A DNA stretch of 64,000 nucleotides, taken from positions 170,491 to 234,490 of the forward strand of contig NZ_BNBY01000007.1 in the NCBI RefSeq assembly GCF_014656195.1. Direction: 5' to 3'. The translations under genes were made by a program, and so were the position numbers. The stretch comes from Kitasatospora xanthocidica. Lineage in GTDB: Bacteria > Actinomycetota > Actinomycetes > Streptomycetales > Streptomycetaceae. Below are positions 41,644 to 49,447 of the stretch, one piece after another. Below the pieces are notes generated by a model, which had not been told where the DNA came from, ran no database searches, and saw only the letters and a list, made by a program, of their open reading frames with translations. The stretch's first letter is position 1. Each line of letters starts with the position of its first letter.

Positions 41644-42726
41644 CTACTTGGCGCTGTCGCGGGCCAGGGCGACGAGGCGGGAGATCGCGCGGAGGTACTT
41701 CTTGCGGTAGCCGCCGCGGAGCATCTCCTCCGGGAAGACCTGGTCGAAGGGGATGCCGGAGGCGGTGATGGGCAGCTCGCGGTCGTACATCCGGTCGGCG
41801 AGGACGACCAGGCGCAGGGCGGTGGACTGGTCGTCGACCTGGCGCACGCCGCGCAGGCAGACCGCGGAGACGTCGTCCAGCATGGCGCCGTAGCGGCTGG
41901 GGTGGACGGCGGAGAGGTGGGTCAGCAGGGCGTCGAAGTCGTCGAGGGAGGCGCCGGGGGTGCGGGCAGCGGCGGTCTCGACGGCCTCGTCGGAGTACGG
42001 CGGCGGGGCGTCGGGCAGGCCGCGGTGGCGGTAGTCCTGGCCGTCGATCCGCAGCGGGCGGAAGTGCGCGGACAGGCCCTGGATCTCGCGCAGGAAGTCG
42101 GCGGCGGCGAAACGGCCCTCGCCGAGCTTCTCCGGCAGGGTGTTGGAGGTCGCGCAGAGCTTGACGCCGGCCTCGACCAGCCGGCCGAGCAGGGTGGAGA
42201 CCAGCACGGTGTCGCCCGGGTCGTCCAGCTCGAACTCGTCGATGCAGAGCAGCGTGTGCCCGGAGAGGGTGCGGACGGCCTGCTGGAAGCCGAGCGCGCC
42301 GACCAGGTTGGTCAGCTCGACGAAGGTGCCGAAGGCCTTGGGGCCGGGGGCGGAGTGCCAGAGCGAGGCGAGCAGGTGGGTCTTGCCGACGCCGTAGCCG
42401 CCGTCGAGGTAGACCCCGGCCGGGCCGGTGGGCGCGGGGGCGGAGCGGCGGAACCAGCCGCGCTTGGGCGCGGAACCGTTTCCTCCTGCGAGGGTGGCCG
42501 CGAACTGCTCCAGGACCTGCACGGCCTCGTACTGGCTCGGCTGGCTCTGGTCCGGGATGTACGACCCGAAGCTCACGCCGGCGAACCGGGGCGGCGGGAC
42601 CATCTCGGCGACCAGCCGCTCGGCGGGCACCACGGGACGGCGGTCGGTGAGTGCGATCGGGGAGCCGGCCGCGCTCGCGGCGGCTATGGACTCGGTCGCG
42701 GTGTCGGGGCGGGAGGCTGCGGGCAC
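41644..42726 (-). CDS. zapE: Cell division protein ZapE-like (AFG1 family) ATPase
   Basis: This AAA-type ATPase of the AFG1/ZapE family has about 360 residues. Walker A is GGYGVGKTHLLASLWH, Walker B is TLLCIDEFELDDPGD, then CATSNTLPEKLGEGRF (sensor 1) and an arginine-containing C-terminus. Escherichia coli ZapE acts at the Z ring late in division. The start is uncertain: GTG 42726 (VPAASRPD) follows a TACCCT hexamer by eight bases and may be leaderless; the longer frame upstream runs into a tandem repeat. It is divergent from the RibD-like gene across that repeat. Confidence 0.88.
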   Translation of the reverse strand: MPAASRPDTATESIAAASAAGSPIALTDRRPVVPAERLVAEMVPPPRFAGVSFGSYIPDQSQPSQYEAVQVLEQFAATLAGGNGSAPKRGWFRRSAPAPTGPAGVYLDGGYGVGKTHLLASLWHSAPGPKAFGTFVELTNLVGALGFQQAVRTLSGHTLLCIDEFELDDPGDTVLVSTLLGRLVEAGVKLCATSNTLPEKLGEGRFAAADFLREIQGLSAHFRPLRIDGQDYRHRGLPDAPPPYSDEAVETAAARTPGASLDDFDALLTHLSAVHPSRYGAMLDDVSAVCLRGVRQVDDQSTALRLVVLADRMYDRELPITASGIPFDQVFPEEMLRGGYRKKYLRAISRLVALARDSAK

Positions 42727-42758
42727 ATCTGTAGAGGGTACGCCTGCTCCCCGCGGCC

Positions 42759-42822
42759 TCCGAACCGCCCCCGAACCGCCTCCGACCCGCTTCCGACCCG
42801 CTTCCGACCCGCTTCCGGGCGA
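42759..42822. repeat. 11-bp tandem repeat in the zapE/RibD-like divergent promoter region
   Basis: Five consecutive 11-bp units run from 42759 to 42813: TCCGAACCGCC, CCCGAACCGCC, then three identical TCCGACCCGCT; a partial sixth follows. The period is close to one turn of DNA. It occupies the 118-bp spacer between two divergent starts. Confidence 0.85.
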
Positions 42823-42844
42823 CCGGCGGTGGAAGACTGAGGGC

Positions 42845-43615
42845 ATGCAACAGTTGATCAGCCCGCTGGGTGAGCCGGTCGCCGATCCGGCCGCCCTGGA
42901 GTCGCTCGCCGCCGTGTACACGTACCCCGAACAGGTGAATCGGGGCCGCCCGTGGCTGCGCGCCAACATGGTGGCCGGCCTGGACGGCGGGGCGAGGCTC
43001 GACGGTCTGTCCGAAGGGCTCTCCGGGGACGCCGACAAGCGGATCTTCGGGGTGCTGCGGGCGCTGTCCGACGTGGTGCTGGTGGGCGCGGAGACGGTCC
43101 GCGCCGAGGGTTACCGGCCGGCCCGGGCCCGCAAGGAGTTCGCGGCCGCCCGGGCGGCGGCGGGGCAGGCGCCGGCCCCGGCGATCGCCGTCGTGACCCG
43201 TTCGCTGCGGCTGGACCTGACCGCGCCGCTGTTCACGGAACCGCTGGTCAGGACGGTGGTGATCACCACCGAGGACGCCCCCGAGGAGCGCCGCCGGGCG
43301 GTCGCCGAGGTGGCCGACCTGGTGCTCGCCGGCACCGGGGCGGTGGACCTGCGGGCGGGCGTGGCGGCACTGGCCGAACGGGGCTGGACCAGGCTGCTGA
43401 CCGAGGGCGGCCCGCGCCTGCTCGGACAGCTCGCCGCGGCGGACCTGCTGGACGAGCTGTGCCTCTCCCTGGCCCCGCTGCTCACCGGCGGCGACGCGCC
43501 GCGCATCCTCCACGATGCGGAAATGCCTGACGTGCAGCGGATGCGGCTGGTCTCATTGATCGAGCAGAAAGGATTCCTCTTCACCCGCTACCTGCGTCAC
43601 CTGGGTTCGGAATGA
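42845..43615 (+). CDS. RibD C-terminal/dihydrofolate reductase-like pyrimidine reductase family protein
   Basis: This 256-residue NADPH-dependent reductase has the RibD_C/DHFR-like fold. It shows MVAGLDGGARLDGLSEGLSGDADKRIFGVLRALSDVVLVGAETVRAEGY at the N-terminal half and LLTEGGPRLLGQLAAADLLDELCLSLAPLL near the C-terminus. Family members include riboflavin pyrimidine reductases and stand-alone enzymes of unknown substrate. There is no deaminase domain. ATG 42845 with only GAGGG abutting it. Confidence 0.85.
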   Translation: MQQLISPLGEPVADPAALESLAAVYTYPEQVNRGRPWLRANMVAGLDGGARLDGLSEGLSGDADKRIFGVLRALSDVVLVGAETVRAEGYRPARARKEFAAARAAAGQAPAPAIAVVTRSLRLDLTAPLFTEPLVRTVVITTEDAPEERRRAVAEVADLVLAGTGAVDLRAGVAALAERGWTRLLTEGGPRLLGQLAAADLLDELCLSLAPLLTGGDAPRILHDAEMPDVQRMRLVSLIEQKGFLFTRYLRHLGSE

Positions 43616-43688
43616 CCCCGTGACCCCCCGATCGTGATCCCGTTATGCGATGCCGGGGCCCGGGGGCCGGCCACTGGAAGGGACTCAC

Positions 43689-44150
43689 GTGTTCAAGACG
43701 GTACTGATGATCGAAAAGGCTCTCTCCGACGCGGACGTGGAGCTCGTCACCACGCTCCACAGCGACGAGAAGGTCTCCTTCGTCGTCCTGATGCAGCCGC
43801 GCGGCAAGCAGGACGAACTGCTGCGGGCGCTCGACGACGTCGCCCTCGGCCACCTCGACAAGGTGGTGCACGAGCACGACGAGTCCGAGAGCGGCCCGAC
43901 CGTGGCCACCGAGTCGCTGGAGCACAGCCTGCGCCACCTGCGCGCGGCCGGGGCCGAGGCGGTGGGCGAGCTGGTCGAGGAGAAGCCCCTGGAACGGCTG
44001 CGCGCGGCCGTCGAGGAGCACCGGGCGGACGAGGTGGTGGTGCTCACCTCACCGCACTTCGTGGAGGAGTTCTTCCACCGCGACTGGGCCTCCCAGGCCC
44101 GGCACAAGGTGGGGGTCCCGGTGCTGAGGCTGTTCGCCAGCGACTCCTAG
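43689..44150 (+). CDS. Conserved hypothetical, universal-stress-like fold
   Basis: This 153-residue soluble protein is similar in pattern to conserved streptomycete proteins sometimes mislabelled indole-3-glycerol phosphate synthase. It has alternating strands and helices (VFKTVLMIEKALSDADVELVTTLH, VSFVVLMQPRGKQDELLRAL, DEVVVLTSPHFVEEFFHRDWASQARHKVGVPVLRLF), and the C-terminal half resembles a UspA-like alpha/beta fold. No catalytic motif is recognised. GTG 43689 has AAGGG six bases upstream; the longer frame from 43650 lacks one. It lies 139 bp upstream of murC. Confidence 0.72.
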   Translation: MFKTVLMIEKALSDADVELVTTLHSDEKVSFVVLMQPRGKQDELLRALDDVALGHLDKVVHEHDESESGPTVATESLEHSLRHLRAAGAEAVGELVEEKPLERLRAAVEEHRADEVVVLTSPHFVEEFFHRDWASQARHKVGVPVLRLFASDS

Positions 44151-44289
44151 AACCCTGGCTCCGCGCGCCGGTGGTGCAGAATCGTCCTTGCGGTCCGCCC
44201 GCGAGGACGGTTCCGGCGTCGGCTCCCACGCCGACCCACCCCGAGCCGTCCGCCCGACCTGTCTGCCCCCGCCCGTACGGAGCCACGCC

Positions 44290-45693
44290 TTGAACGACGC
44301 CGCGCACGACCTGCACGCCCCGCACTTCATCGGCATCGGCGGCGCCGGGATGTCCGGCCTGGCGAAGATCCTCGCAGTGCGCGGTGCCAGCGTCTCCGGC
44401 AGCGACTCCAAGGAGTCCGAGACCGTCCTCGCGCTGCGCGCCCTCGGTGCCACCGTGCACGTCGGCCACGCCGCCGAGCACGTACCGGACGGCACAAGCA
44501 GCGTCGTCGTCTCCAGTGCGATCCGCGCCGACAACCCGGAGCTGGCCGCCGCCCAGGAGCGCGGCATCCCGGTCGTGCACCGCTCCGACGCGCTGGCCGC
44601 GCTGATGGGCGGCCGCCGCGCGCTCGCCGTGGCCGGCACCCACGGCAAGACCACCACCACCAGCATGCTCGCCGTCGCCCTCGGCGAACTGGGCCTGGAC
44701 CCGTCCTACGCGATCGGCGGCGACCTCGACGCGCCCGGCTCCAACGCCCACCACGGCACCGGCGAGATCTTCGTCGCCGAGGCCGACGAGAGCGACCGCA
44801 GCTTCCACAAGTACGCGCCCGAGGTGGCGATCGTGCTCAACGTGGAGCTGGACCACCACGCCAACTACGCCTCGATCGACGAGATCTACGAGTCCTTCGA
44901 GACCTTCGTCGGCCGGATCGTCCCCGGCGGCACCCTGGTGGTCTCCGCCGACCACGACGGCGCCCGCGAGCTGACCTCCCGGGTGGCCGGCCGCGAGGGC
45001 CTGAACGTGGTCACCGTCGGCTCCGCCGAGGACGCCGACCTCCGGGTGCTCTCGGTGGTCGCCCACGGCATGACCAGCGAGGTCACCGTCCTCCTGGACG
45101 GCACCGAGCTGGCCTTCACCGTCTCGGTGCCCGGCCGCCACTACGCCCACAACGCGGTCGCCGCGCTGGCCGCCGGCGTGGCGCTGGGCGTCCCGGCCGC
45201 CGACCTGGCCAAGGCCCTCGGCGCCTACACCGGCGTGCGCCGCCGCCTGCAGCTCAAGGGCGAGGCCGCCGGCGTCCAGGTGATCGACTCCTACGCCCAC
45301 CACCCGACCGAGATGACCGCCGACCTGGAGGCCATCCGCGAGGCCACCGAGGGCCGCGTCCTCGTCGTCTTCCAGCCGCACCTGTTCAGCCGCACCCAGC
45401 AGCTCGCCGAGGAGATGGGCGCCGCCCTCGCCCTCGCGGACACCTCCGTGGTCCTCGACATCTACCCGGCCCGCGAGGACCCGATCCCGGGCGTGACCAG
45501 CGAGCTGATCATCGACGCCGCCCGCCGGGCCGGCGCCGAGGTCACCGCCGAGCACTCCTTCGCCGCCGCCCCCGCCCTGCTGGCCGGCCTCGCCCGCCCG
45601 GGCGACCTGCTGCTCACCATGGGCGCGGGCGACGTCACCAACCTCGGGCCCGAAATTCTGGAGCACCTCGCGAACGTTGCCTCCAACGTCTGA
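44290..45693 (+). CDS. murC: UDP-N-acetylmuramate--L-alanine ligase
   Basis: MurC adds L-Ala to UDP-MurNAc, the first step of the peptidoglycan stem peptide. The 467-residue protein has GIGGAGMSGLAKILA near the N-terminus, the P-loop AGTHGKTTTTSMLA, EADESDRSF, NVELDHHANY and SYAHHPTEM. The start is a rare TTG at 44290 (LNDAAHDLHAPHFIG) with ACGGAG seven bases upstream; the longer frame lacks a site. As usual in streptomycetes murC is outside the division and cell-wall cluster. Confidence 0.96.
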   Translation: MNDAAHDLHAPHFIGIGGAGMSGLAKILAVRGASVSGSDSKESETVLALRALGATVHVGHAAEHVPDGTSSVVVSSAIRADNPELAAAQERGIPVVHRSDALAALMGGRRALAVAGTHGKTTTTSMLAVALGELGLDPSYAIGGDLDAPGSNAHHGTGEIFVAEADESDRSFHKYAPEVAIVLNVELDHHANYASIDEIYESFETFVGRIVPGGTLVVSADHDGARELTSRVAGREGLNVVTVGSAEDADLRVLSVVAHGMTSEVTVLLDGTELAFTVSVPGRHYAHNAVAALAAGVALGVPAADLAKALGAYTGVRRRLQLKGEAAGVQVIDSYAHHPTEMTADLEAIREATEGRVLVVFQPHLFSRTQQLAEEMGAALALADTSVVLDIYPAREDPIPGVTSELIIDAARRAGAEVTAEHSFAAAPALLAGLARPGDLLLTMGAGDVTNLGPEILEHLANVASNV

Positions 45694-45715
45694 CGTACGC
45701 CGAGCGGGAGTCGTG

Positions 45716-46120
45716 ATGAGCTACGAGATCGAGAAGTCCGAGGCCGAGTGGCGCGCCGAGCTCAGCCCCGAGGAGTACCACGTGCTCCGCGAGGCGGGCA
45801 CCGAGCGCCCGTTCGTCGGCGAGTACACCGACACCAAGACGGTCGGCGTCTACGGCTGCCGGGCCTGCGGCGCGGAGCTGTTCAGCTCCGAGACCAAGTT
45901 CGACAGCCACTGCGGCTGGCCGTCGTACTACGCACCACTGGCCGGCGACCGGGTCGAGTACATCGAGGACACCACGCTCGGCATGCGCCGGGTCGAGGTG
46001 CGGTGCGCGCGCTGCGGCGGGCACCTGGGCCACGTCTTCGAGGGCGAGGGCTACGGCACACCGACCGACCAGCGCTACTGCATCAACAGCATCTCGCTGA
46101 CACTGAAGCCGGCCGAGTAG
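45716..46120 (+). CDS. msrB: Peptide-methionine (R)-S-oxide reductase
   Basis: MsrB reduces methionine R-sulfoxide in proteins. The 134-residue enzyme has two zinc CxxC pairs (GCRACG, RCARCG), the substrate region FDSHCGWPSY and the catalytic cysteine in RYCINS. ATG 45716 has GGGAG five bases upstream, and the gene starts 22 bp after murC, so they may be cotranscribed. A 21-bp stem terminator follows. Confidence 0.96.
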   Translation: MSYEIEKSEAEWRAELSPEEYHVLREAGTERPFVGEYTDTKTVGVYGCRACGAELFSSETKFDSHCGWPSYYAPLAGDRVEYIEDTTLGMRRVEVRCARCGGHLGHVFEGEGYGTPTDQRYCINSISLTLKPAE

Positions 46121-46130
46121 CCGTTCCCAT

Positions 46131-46178
46131 CGCGTGAGGGCGGGGCCGTGGACACCTCCACGGCCCCGCCCTCACGCG
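46131..46178 (+). terminator. Hairpin terminator, 21-bp stem
   Basis: Perfect arms 46131-46151 and 46158-46178 with a six-base loop lie 10 bp after the msrB stop. Confidence 0.88.
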
Positions 46179-46212
46179 TATCGCCGGGTGTCGGCCCACG
46201 GCGGATTCCCCG

Positions 46213-46224
46213 TACGCTGTGCGG
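46213..46224 (+). promoter_or_regulatory. Probable leaderless promoter of the HAD gene
   Basis: TACGCT (46213-46218, TANNNT) is followed by six bases and the ATG at 46225, with no Shine-Dalgarno sequence. Confidence 0.5.
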
Positions 46225-46857
46225 ATGGATCGGGCGGCAGCGAGTTCGTTTCGTGCGGTGGTCTTCGACTTCTTCGGCGTCCTGACCTCGAACATGGTGG
46301 AGGTCATCACCTGGTTCGAGAACCGGGAGCGGATCGCCCCGGGAACGTTCCTTCGCGCCTGGTCGGACCCGCGCGGGCAGGACCTGTTCCGGCGTTTGGA
46401 GCTTGGCCGGATCAGTCAGGAGGACTGGAACACCGGTTTCGCGGCCCTGATGGGCGTGAACCCGGACAACCTGCTGGCCAGGTACCTCCACGACGCCTTC
46501 CCGGCGTACTCGGTCCTCCAAGTCGCGCGGCAGGCCCGCGCGGCGGGGGTGCGGACCGCGGTGCTGTCCAACAGCCTCGGGCGGCAACCCTACGACCCCT
46601 ACGCCGGCTTCGACCTGGACGGCACCTTCGACGCGGTGGTGCTTTCGGCGGACCACGGTGTCCGCAAGCCCGAACCCGAAGCCTTTCAGATCGTGCTGGA
46701 TCGCCTCGGCGTCAGCGCCGAGGAATGCCTCTTCGTGGACGACAGCGAGGAGAACCTCGCGGCCGCCCAGCGGCTCGGCTTCACCCCGGTGCTCGGGCTG
46801 GACGAGGACGTGGTCGTGCGGCGGCTGCGCGAGCTACTGCGCCTGCCCGGCCTCTAG
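46225..46857 (+). CDS. HAD-family hydrolase (subfamily IA)
   Basis: This 210-residue haloacid dehalogenase-like phosphatase has all four motifs: FDFFGVLTS (nucleophile Asp), VLSNSL (Ser/Thr), VRKPEPEAF (Lys) and FVDDSEENLAAA (acidic pair). A four-helix cap lies at about 20-90. The substrate is unknown. Its last 24 bases overlap the 3' end of the convergent TPR gene, so there is no room for a terminator between them. Confidence 0.9.
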   Translation: MDRAAASSFRAVVFDFFGVLTSNMVEVITWFENRERIAPGTFLRAWSDPRGQDLFRRLELGRISQEDWNTGFAALMGVNPDNLLARYLHDAFPAYSVLQVARQARAAGVRTAVLSNSLGRQPYDPYAGFDLDGTFDAVVLSADHGVRKPEPEAFQIVLDRLGVSAEECLFVDDSEENLAAAQRLGFTPVLGLDEDVVVRRLRELLRLPGL

Positions 46858-47841
46858 GAAGTCGCGCACCCCGGCGTGGCCGGTGTGCGGCGCCAGTTTC
46901 TCGCGCAGTCCCCGTAGTTGGGACGCGGAGCGCGCTGAGTCGACCGAGCCGAGGCAGGCTGCCGCGTGCCGGCCGGTGGCAACGGCGGCATCCAGGTCGT
47001 GCAGCGCGAGGTGCGCCTCCGCGGCGCGGGCAAGGTAGATGGCGTGGCTGCGGGGGTACTGCCCGTCGCCCGGGTACGCCTGCATCCCGGCCTCGAATCG
47101 CCGCAGAGCCTCGGCAGGGTCTCCCAGCTCCAGGGCGGAGGAGCCGGCGATCATCTCGATCTCGCCGTAGTCCACCCAGCAGAGGAAGCCGGGGTCGTCT
47201 TCGCGCCGCCCCTTGTCCAGCGCTGCTCGTGCCAGGTGGAGCTGATGCTTGGTCTCTTCTTTCGCTCTGTCCTTCGACCATGCGCGGGCGGCGCGGGCGG
47301 CGAGCATCGCCTCCATGCGCGGGGTGCTCCGGCCGCGCATTTGCATACGGGCCGTGTCCACGAACGACACCGCCCGGCCAGCCAGGCCTGGGGAGGAGTA
47401 GCACTGGATGGCTGCGAAGGACAGAGTGTAAGCGCCGGCGGTCACATCGCCGCACTCGGCGGAGGCGCGCAAGGAGGCGTCGAAGTAGGACTGGGCGAGG
47501 CCGACGCGACCCTGGTCGAAGGCCGCCCAGCCGACCTGTCGGGCGGCCTCGGTGGTGATCGCGTACAAGCGCGACAGCTGATCGCCCTTGTAGCGCCGGG
47601 ACTTGATCGCCGCCACCGCCAGGGCAAGATCGCTGCGCGCAGCCGTGAAGACCTCGCCGCTGCCGAGTTCGTCATCGACGTGGCGTAGGAGCCGGAGTCG
47701 GCCTTCCAAACCGGCCAGCAGGGAGGAGTGGTCGACAGGCGTCGCCCGTGGCTCGAGGAGGGTGTGCCCGATGGCCGTGACCCAGTTGTTCGTTGACGCT
47801 GACAGAGCAACGCCGGCAGCGAGGAACCCTCGGCGATCCAC
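46834..47841 (-). CDS. TPR-type regulator-like protein lacking the HTH domain
   Basis: This 335-residue protein resembles the C-terminal part of streptomycete XRE/TPR regulators. After MDRRGFLAAGVALSAS come repeated helical pairs (QVGWAAFDQGRVGLAQSYFDASLRASAECGD, EALRRFEAGMQAYP, SHAIYLARAAEAHLAL). GTG 47841 has GGAGGG seven bases upstream; an ATG at 47856 does not. No helix-turn-helix is found in any frame for 400 bp upstream. Stand-alone forms like this are often called Tat-signal proteins because of the RRGFL motif. They may be partners or decayed halves of DNA-binding regulators. Confidence 0.78.
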   Translation of the reverse strand: MDRRGFLAAGVALSASTNNWVTAIGHTLLEPRATPVDHSSLLAGLEGRLRLLRHVDDELGSGEVFTAARSDLALAVAAIKSRRYKGDQLSRLYAITTEAARQVGWAAFDQGRVGLAQSYFDASLRASAECGDVTAGAYTLSFAAIQCYSSPGLAGRAVSFVDTARMQMRGRSTPRMEAMLAARAARAWSKDRAKEETKHQLHLARAALDKGRREDDPGFLCWVDYGEIEMIAGSSALELGDPAEALRRFEAGMQAYPGDGQYPRSHAIYLARAAEAHLALHDLDAAVATGRHAAACLGSVDSARSASQLRGLREKLAPHTGHAGVRDFLEAGQAQ

Positions 47842-47983
47842 TCGTCTTCCCTCCATCAGGCTCGTGAGAACCGCCAGAGTCGCCCCGGCATGGCTTCAGG
47901 AAATGTTCACAGGCGCGGCGTCGGCAAGAGCAGCGGCGAAGCTTCCACCGGTCCCGAGGACCCCGTCGTAGGCGGCGGCCGTA

Positions 47984-48009
47984 GGAAGTCGACCAGATCG
48001 ACTTCCTGT
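47984..48009. repeat. Palindromic repeat copy 1 (GGAAGTCGA...TCGACTTCC)
   Basis: The arms AGGAAGTCGA (47983-47992) and TCGACTTCCT (47998-48007) are perfect 10-bp complements with a five-base loop. The 26-bp element is repeated in direct orientation 238 bp away at about 22 of 26 identity. Confidence 0.85.
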
Positions 48010-48121
48010 TTAGAAGACGCACAAGGTGAGGAGGCGAGCCCTGGCCGAGGCCGCCGTTGCTGTGCATTTCCAGCGGGGGCAGGTGGGCTGGGCACTCACA
48101 AGACCAGCTTCCCGCTGTTTC

Positions 48122-48152
48122 GGGCGGCCCGGCCAATTCGGCCGGGCCGCCC
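48122..48152 (-). terminator. Hairpin downstream of the conservon/P450 operon
   Basis: 13-bp perfect arms (48122-48134, 48140-48152) lie about 100 bp past the P450 stop. On the plus strand it is followed after 16 bases by a T-run (48169-48174). Confidence 0.6.
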
Positions 48153-48221
48153 TCCGAATATCAATTCTGTTTTTCCGGCTGCCCGATCCCAGCGAGATAG
48201 TCGCGGGGACCCGGCCGCGCG

Positions 48222-48247
48222 GGAAGTCGATTCGACCGACTTCCTGT
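48222..48247. repeat. Palindromic repeat copy 2 (GGAAGTCG...CGACTTCC)
   Basis: 8-bp perfect arms 48222-48229 and 48237-48244, same spacing and flanks (both copies end CGACTTCCTGT) as the copy at 47984. It lies 7 bp beyond the P450 stop codon. Confidence 0.85.
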
Positions 48248-48253
48248 GCGGCG

Positions 48254-49447
48254 TCAGGGGGCGGCCGGTTCGAAGCGGACCGGGAGGTGGACCAGGGCGC
48301 GGTGGAAGGGGCCCGGGCGCCAGAGCAACTCTGCTGCCGGGGTAGCGAGTTCGAGGTCGCTGAGGCGGCTGCCCAGCTGCTCGATCGCGGTGATCGCGAT
48401 CAGCAGGGCCGGGTCGCGGGCCGGGCAGGCGTGCGGGCCGGCCGCCCAGGCCAGGTGGGCGCTCTCGCCGCTGCGCAGCTCGCTCCCGTCGGTGGGCGGC
48501 GCGGCCTGCGAGTTGGCGGCCGCGTACGAGACCAGGACGAGGGAGCCGGCCTTGATCTCGCGGCCGTGCAGGACGGTGTCGTAGCGGGGGTAGTGGGCGG
48601 AGAGGTTGGCCAGCGGCGGCTCGTGCCAGAGCACCTCGTCGATCGCCTGGTGGGCGGTCATCGCGCCGCCGAACAGCGAGCCGGCGTAGCGGGCGTCGGT
48701 GAGCAGCCGCAGCAGGGCGTTGCCGATCAGGTTGGTGGTCGGCTCGTGCCCGGCGATCATGGTCAGGCTGATCTGCCGGATCGCCTCGTCCTCGTCCAGC
48801 CCGACCGGGTGGGTGACGAACCAGGAGGCGAGGTCGTGCCGGGGGCGCTCGCGGCGCTCGGCGACCATGGCGGTGACCACCGCGAGGAGCTTGCCGTACG
48901 CGGCGCCGGCCTGCGCGCCGGACTCGATCAGCCCGGTGATCGCGGCGACCACCTCGGCGTGCTGCTCCTCGGGCACACCGAACCAGGTGGTGAGCACCGA
49001 GGCGGGCACCTGCCGGGCGTACTCGGCGATCAGGTCGGCGCGGCCGACGGCGGCGAAGCGGTCGATCAGCCGGTGGGCGGTCTCGGCGACCTGCCGCTGC
49101 AGCCGGTGCGGTTCGAACAGGGCGAGGGCGTCGGTGATCACCGCGCGGTAGCGGGCATGCGTGTCGCCGTCGCTGAACAGGGCGGTCGGGCGGTAGCCGA
49201 GCACCGGCAGCAGCGGGGAGTCCGGCGGGAGGGTCCGCTGCCAGGCGCGGGAGTCCTTGGAAAAGGTGTCGCTGTCCCGCAGCAGGTCCAGCGCGGCCTG
49301 GTAGTCGGTGACCAGCAGCGCCTCCACGCCCGGCGCGATCTCCACCGGGGCGACCGGGCCGTGCCGGCGCAGCCGCTCGTACACCAGCTGGGGGTCCGCG
49401 GCGAAGGCCGGGCCGTGGATCGGGGTCGGACGGGTCTCGACGGTCAC
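48254..49447 (-). CDS. Conservon-linked cytochrome P450 with altered ExxR motif
   Basis: This 397-residue soluble P450 has I-helix AGHEPTTN (232-239) and heme-ligand Cys341 in GPHACPARDP (canonical G-x-H-x-C). At the K-helix the normally invariant ExxR reads EVLW (271-274), with Arg replaced by Trp. The same kind of change is known in the CYP157 family, which also sits at conservon ends. The substrate is unknown, and catalytic competence is uncertain because the ExxR Arg normally helps hold the heme pocket. Its start overlaps the CvnD stop by 4 bp, making it the last gene of the operon. Confidence 0.9.
   Translation of the reverse strand: MTVETRPTPIHGPAFAADPQLVYERLRRHGPVAPVEIAPGVEALLVTDYQAALDLLRDSDTFSKDSRAWQRTLPPDSPLLPVLGYRPTALFSDGDTHARYRAVITDALALFEPHRLQRQVAETAHRLIDRFAAVGRADLIAEYARQVPASVLTTWFGVPEEQHAEVVAAITGLIESGAQAGAAYGKLLAVVTAMVAERRERPRHDLASWFVTHPVGLDEDEAIRQISLTMIAGHEPTTNLIGNALLRLLTDARYAGSLFGGAMTAHQAIDEVLWHEPPLANLSAHYPRYDTVLHGREIKAGSLVLVSYAAANSQAAPPTDGSELRSGESAHLAWAAGPHACPARDPALLIAITAIEQLGSRLSDLELATPAAELLWRPGPFHRALVHLPVRFEPAAP

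Larger units (their letters stand above)
47842..48253. other. Intergenic region with paired palindromes between TPR gene and P450
   Basis: A 412-bp spacer with no convincing gene. It holds two similar 26-bp palindromic repeats (47984-48009 and 48222-48247), a 13-bp hairpin (48122-48152) and a T-rich stretch at 48163-48174. GC content falls locally between the repeats. Confidence 0.7.

Noticed and set aside
42759..42822. Short repeat as a CRISPR or origin iteron cluster
   Set aside because: No spacers, no DnaA boxes, no replication gene; it is a plain tandem repeat in a promoter spacer.
47842..48253. Missing HTH exon or small gene upstream of the TPR protein
   Set aside because: All six frames were read; none shows a helix-turn-helix or good codon use with a ribosome site.
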